DNA of 33,576 nt from Pseudomonadota bacterium. GTDB taxonomy: Bacteria > Pseudomonadota > Gammaproteobacteria > Burkholderiales > Burkholderiaceae_C. The stretch lies in contig JAUNHQ010000034.1 of the NCBI GenBank assembly GCA_030535425.1, positions 1-33,576 on the forward strand, given 5' to 3'. The notes under the pieces are model-generated. The model was not told the DNA's origin. It worked only from the letters and a program-made list of their open reading frames with translations, and did not search any database. The translations under genes and the position numbers were made by a program. Positions within the stretch are counted from its first letter, which is position 1, and each line of letters starts with the position of its first letter. Shown here piece after piece: positions 32,204 through 33,576 of this stretch.

Positions 32204-32395
32204 TTTTTTTCGGCACTCTTGCAGCGGCATGCAGCGCCCGATGGCCGGAAGGCATGACATGGGTAAAAGCGCGCCATGAAAGGCGCGCCGGGCGCACACA
32301 TGTGATGGCCATAATCAGCACGCGCCCTTTGCGCCAACGACAGCGCAAGGCTGTGGCGGGCGCTTTTCATTTCTCGTGACAACAGCTTCTTGTCC
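32204..32395. other. Region upstream of ureD
   Basis: Holds a hairpin GCGCGCC (32269-32275)/GGCGCGC (32282-32288) with loop ATGAAA and no T-run. No convincing -24/-12 or -35/-10 promoter for ureD was identified, and ureD has no strong Shine-Dalgarno sequence. Confidence 0.35.
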
Positions 32396-33229
32396 ATGAC
32401 CTGGCACGCCAGACTTTCGCTGCACTACGCCTTGAGCGATGCCGGGCAGACCGTGGCTCGCCACCGGCACGAAGGGCCGTTGCGCGTGCTCAAAAGCCTG
32501 TACCCCGAAGGCCCGCGCGTGTGCCACAACGTGCTGGTGCATCCGCCCGGCGGCATTGCCGGGGGCGACCGCTTGCAGGTGGACGTGCAGGTGCAGGCCG
32601 GCGCGCACGCCTTGCTCAGCACGCCGGGGGCCACGCGCTTTTACCGCTGCGAGCAGGGCCAGGGCGAGCAGGACGTGCGCCTGCACCTGGCCGAAGGCGC
32701 GCGGCTGGAATGGCTGCCGCTGGAAACGCTGGTGTACCCCGGCGCGCAGGCGCGCAACACGCTGCGCTTTTCGTTGGCGCCCGGCGCGGCCCTGATGGGC
32801 TGGGACGTGCTGGCCCTGGGCCTGCCGCACGCGGGCCAGCCTTTTGACCACGGCCAGCTGTGGCAGCACACCGAATGGCCTGGCGTGTGGCTGGAGCGCG
32901 GGCGCATCGACGGGGCCGACGTGCGCCTGCTGGACAGCCCCGTGGGCCTGGCCGGGCAGCGCTGCCTGGCCACCTTGTATTACGCCAGCGGCACAGCGCT
33001 GCCGCGCGCGCAGCGCGAAGCGGCGCTGGATTTGACGCGCGAGCTTTTGCACACCCATCCCCTGGCCGCGCAGGCCGGGGTGACGATGCCTGACGAGCGC
33101 CTGCTGCTGCTGCGCGTGCTGGCCCCGGTGGCTGAGCCGGCCAGCGAACTGCTGCGCCAGGTGTGGGCGCTGTGGCGCGGGCACTTTTGGCAGGCGGGCC
33201 ATGCGCCGCCGCGCATTTGGGCGGTGTGA
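32396..33229 (+). CDS. ureD: Urease accessory protein UreD
   Basis: Scaffold that binds apo-urease and, with UreF and UreG, guides nickel into the active site. 277 residues from the ATG at 32396 (an in-frame TTG lies two codons upstream). Family landmarks: LSLHYALSDAGQTVARHRHE, GPLRVLKSLYPEGPRVCHNV, VHPPGGIAGGDRLQVDVQVQ, LLSTPGATRFYRC, LEWLPLETLVYPGAQARNTL and GWDVLALGLP. In betaproteobacteria ureD usually heads ureDABCEFG; here the 347 bp after it hold no ureA start but a dispersed repeat, so the remaining genes must lie beyond the window or elsewhere. Confidence 0.95.
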   Translation: MTWHARLSLHYALSDAGQTVARHRHEGPLRVLKSLYPEGPRVCHNVLVHPPGGIAGGDRLQVDVQVQAGAHALLSTPGATRFYRCEQGQGEQDVRLHLAEGARLEWLPLETLVYPGAQARNTLRFSLAPGAALMGWDVLALGLPHAGQPFDHGQLWQHTEWPGVWLERGRIDGADVRLLDSPVGLAGQRCLATLYYASGTALPRAQREAALDLTRELLHTHPLAAQAGVTMPDERLLLLRVLAPVAEPASELLRQVWALWRGHFWQAGHAPPRIWAV

Positions 33230-33369
33230 GGGGGCGCTGTCATGACGGGGCGACTGGGCTGGGGGCGCGAGGCGTGTCTGAAGCCTGCGTTTTTCTGCCC
33301 GCTGGAAACAGGGCTGCGGGGTGTGGCCAAGCGGCGCTGGGTGAAGCTTGTGCGGGAAGCTTTCCTCTG

Positions 33370-33576
33370 GTGTTTGTTCCAGCCGCCGAGGCCGGGATGT
33401 GCGCCCGGCAGCGCACCTGCTTTTCTTTGCTCCGTCAAAGAAAAGTAGGCAAAAGAAAGGCGGCCCCGCTGCCCGTGTCCCTACGCTTCGCTACGGGCAG
33501 CCTGCGATGCTCAGACCTGGTGCGGCGCTGCGGAACTCGCTGCGCGGCGTTGCCGCTGCGCTCAAACAACCGCAGC
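33370..33576. repeat. Dispersed intergenic repeat after ureD (runs off the window)
   Basis: The segment has a low-information, hairpin-rich character and no credible gene. It contains a perfect 10-bp stem CTTTTCTTTG (33420-33429)/CAAAGAAAAG (33436-33445), then AGGCAAAAGAAAGGCGGCCC, and several CGCTTCGCTACGGGCAGCC/GAACTCGCTGCGCGGC-like blocks. From memory, this arrangement recurs in many Comamonadaceae intergenic regions; only one copy is seen here. A 68-codon reading frame (33241-33448) runs into it and is not believable. Confidence 0.5.

Noticed and set aside
32295-32345. Sigma-54-like promoter before ureD (CAGCACG ... TTTGCG)
   Set aside because: The -24 and -12 dinucleotides are 12 bases apart instead of 10 and the first G of GG is missing.
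33241-33448. A 68-codon frame after ureD
   Set aside because: It runs into the dispersed repeat and has no ribosome site or recognisable sequence.

Overview
The window is a GC-rich bacterial chromosome segment. Its protein sequences and gene arrangement (glnD-map, grpE-dnaK-dnaJ, a single long PurL with its own glutaminase domain, LivGFHM-type transporters) fit a betaproteobacterium of the Burkholderiales. A short interspersed repeat built around ATAGCT, plus a longer dispersed repeat at the right edge, points to the Comamonadaceae (Acidovorax/Comamonas-like). The family-level placement is inference; no rRNA or tRNA gene was seen.

Layout. 1-2327 (minus): map and the N-terminal 504 codons of glnD, overlapping by ATGA. 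2391-10145 (plus): a PAS/AAA+/Fis sigma-54 activator, a large near-perfect dyad overlapping its stop codon, a textbook -24/-12 promoter, then a periplasmic binding protein, two ABC ATPases, two permeases and an alpha/beta hydrolase. This looks like one self-contained sigma-54-controlled uptake and hydrolysis locus. 10231-11689 (minus): a DUF2145 protein and a small exported protein. 11851-12735 (plus): a hot-dog thioesterase-like/GNAT fusion. 12740-14090: a decayed histidine-phosphatase gene and an AT-rich multi-pass membrane protein that stands out as foreign. 14379-18614 (plus): purL, carrying unusual in-frame insertions.

18680-29528 is almost entirely minus strand: an RluA-type pseudouridine synthase, dnaJ, a four-helix-bundle (23S-IVP-like) gene wedged between dnaJ and dnaK inside inverted heptamer arrays, dnaK, grpE with a sigma-32-like promoter, an FKBP-type prolyl isomerase, a small winged-helix regulator, a roughly 164-bp MITE-like element ending in the moeA stop codon, and a molybdenum-cofactor cluster (moaA, mobA, an EamA transporter, moeA). 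29628-30812 (plus) is an acetyl-CoA acetyltransferase with a strong terminator. 31053-32102 (minus) is an iron(III)-binding protein with its own terminator and a Fur-like promoter. 32396-33229 (plus) is ureD, followed by a dispersed repeat and no urease subunit before the window ends.

Most interesting signals: the compact sigma-54 regulator/dyad/promoter/transporter/hydrolase locus; the heptamer-flanked four-helix-bundle cassette inside the dnaKJ operon; the MITE at moeA; and repeat-derived and tandem-repeat insertions translated inside PurL.
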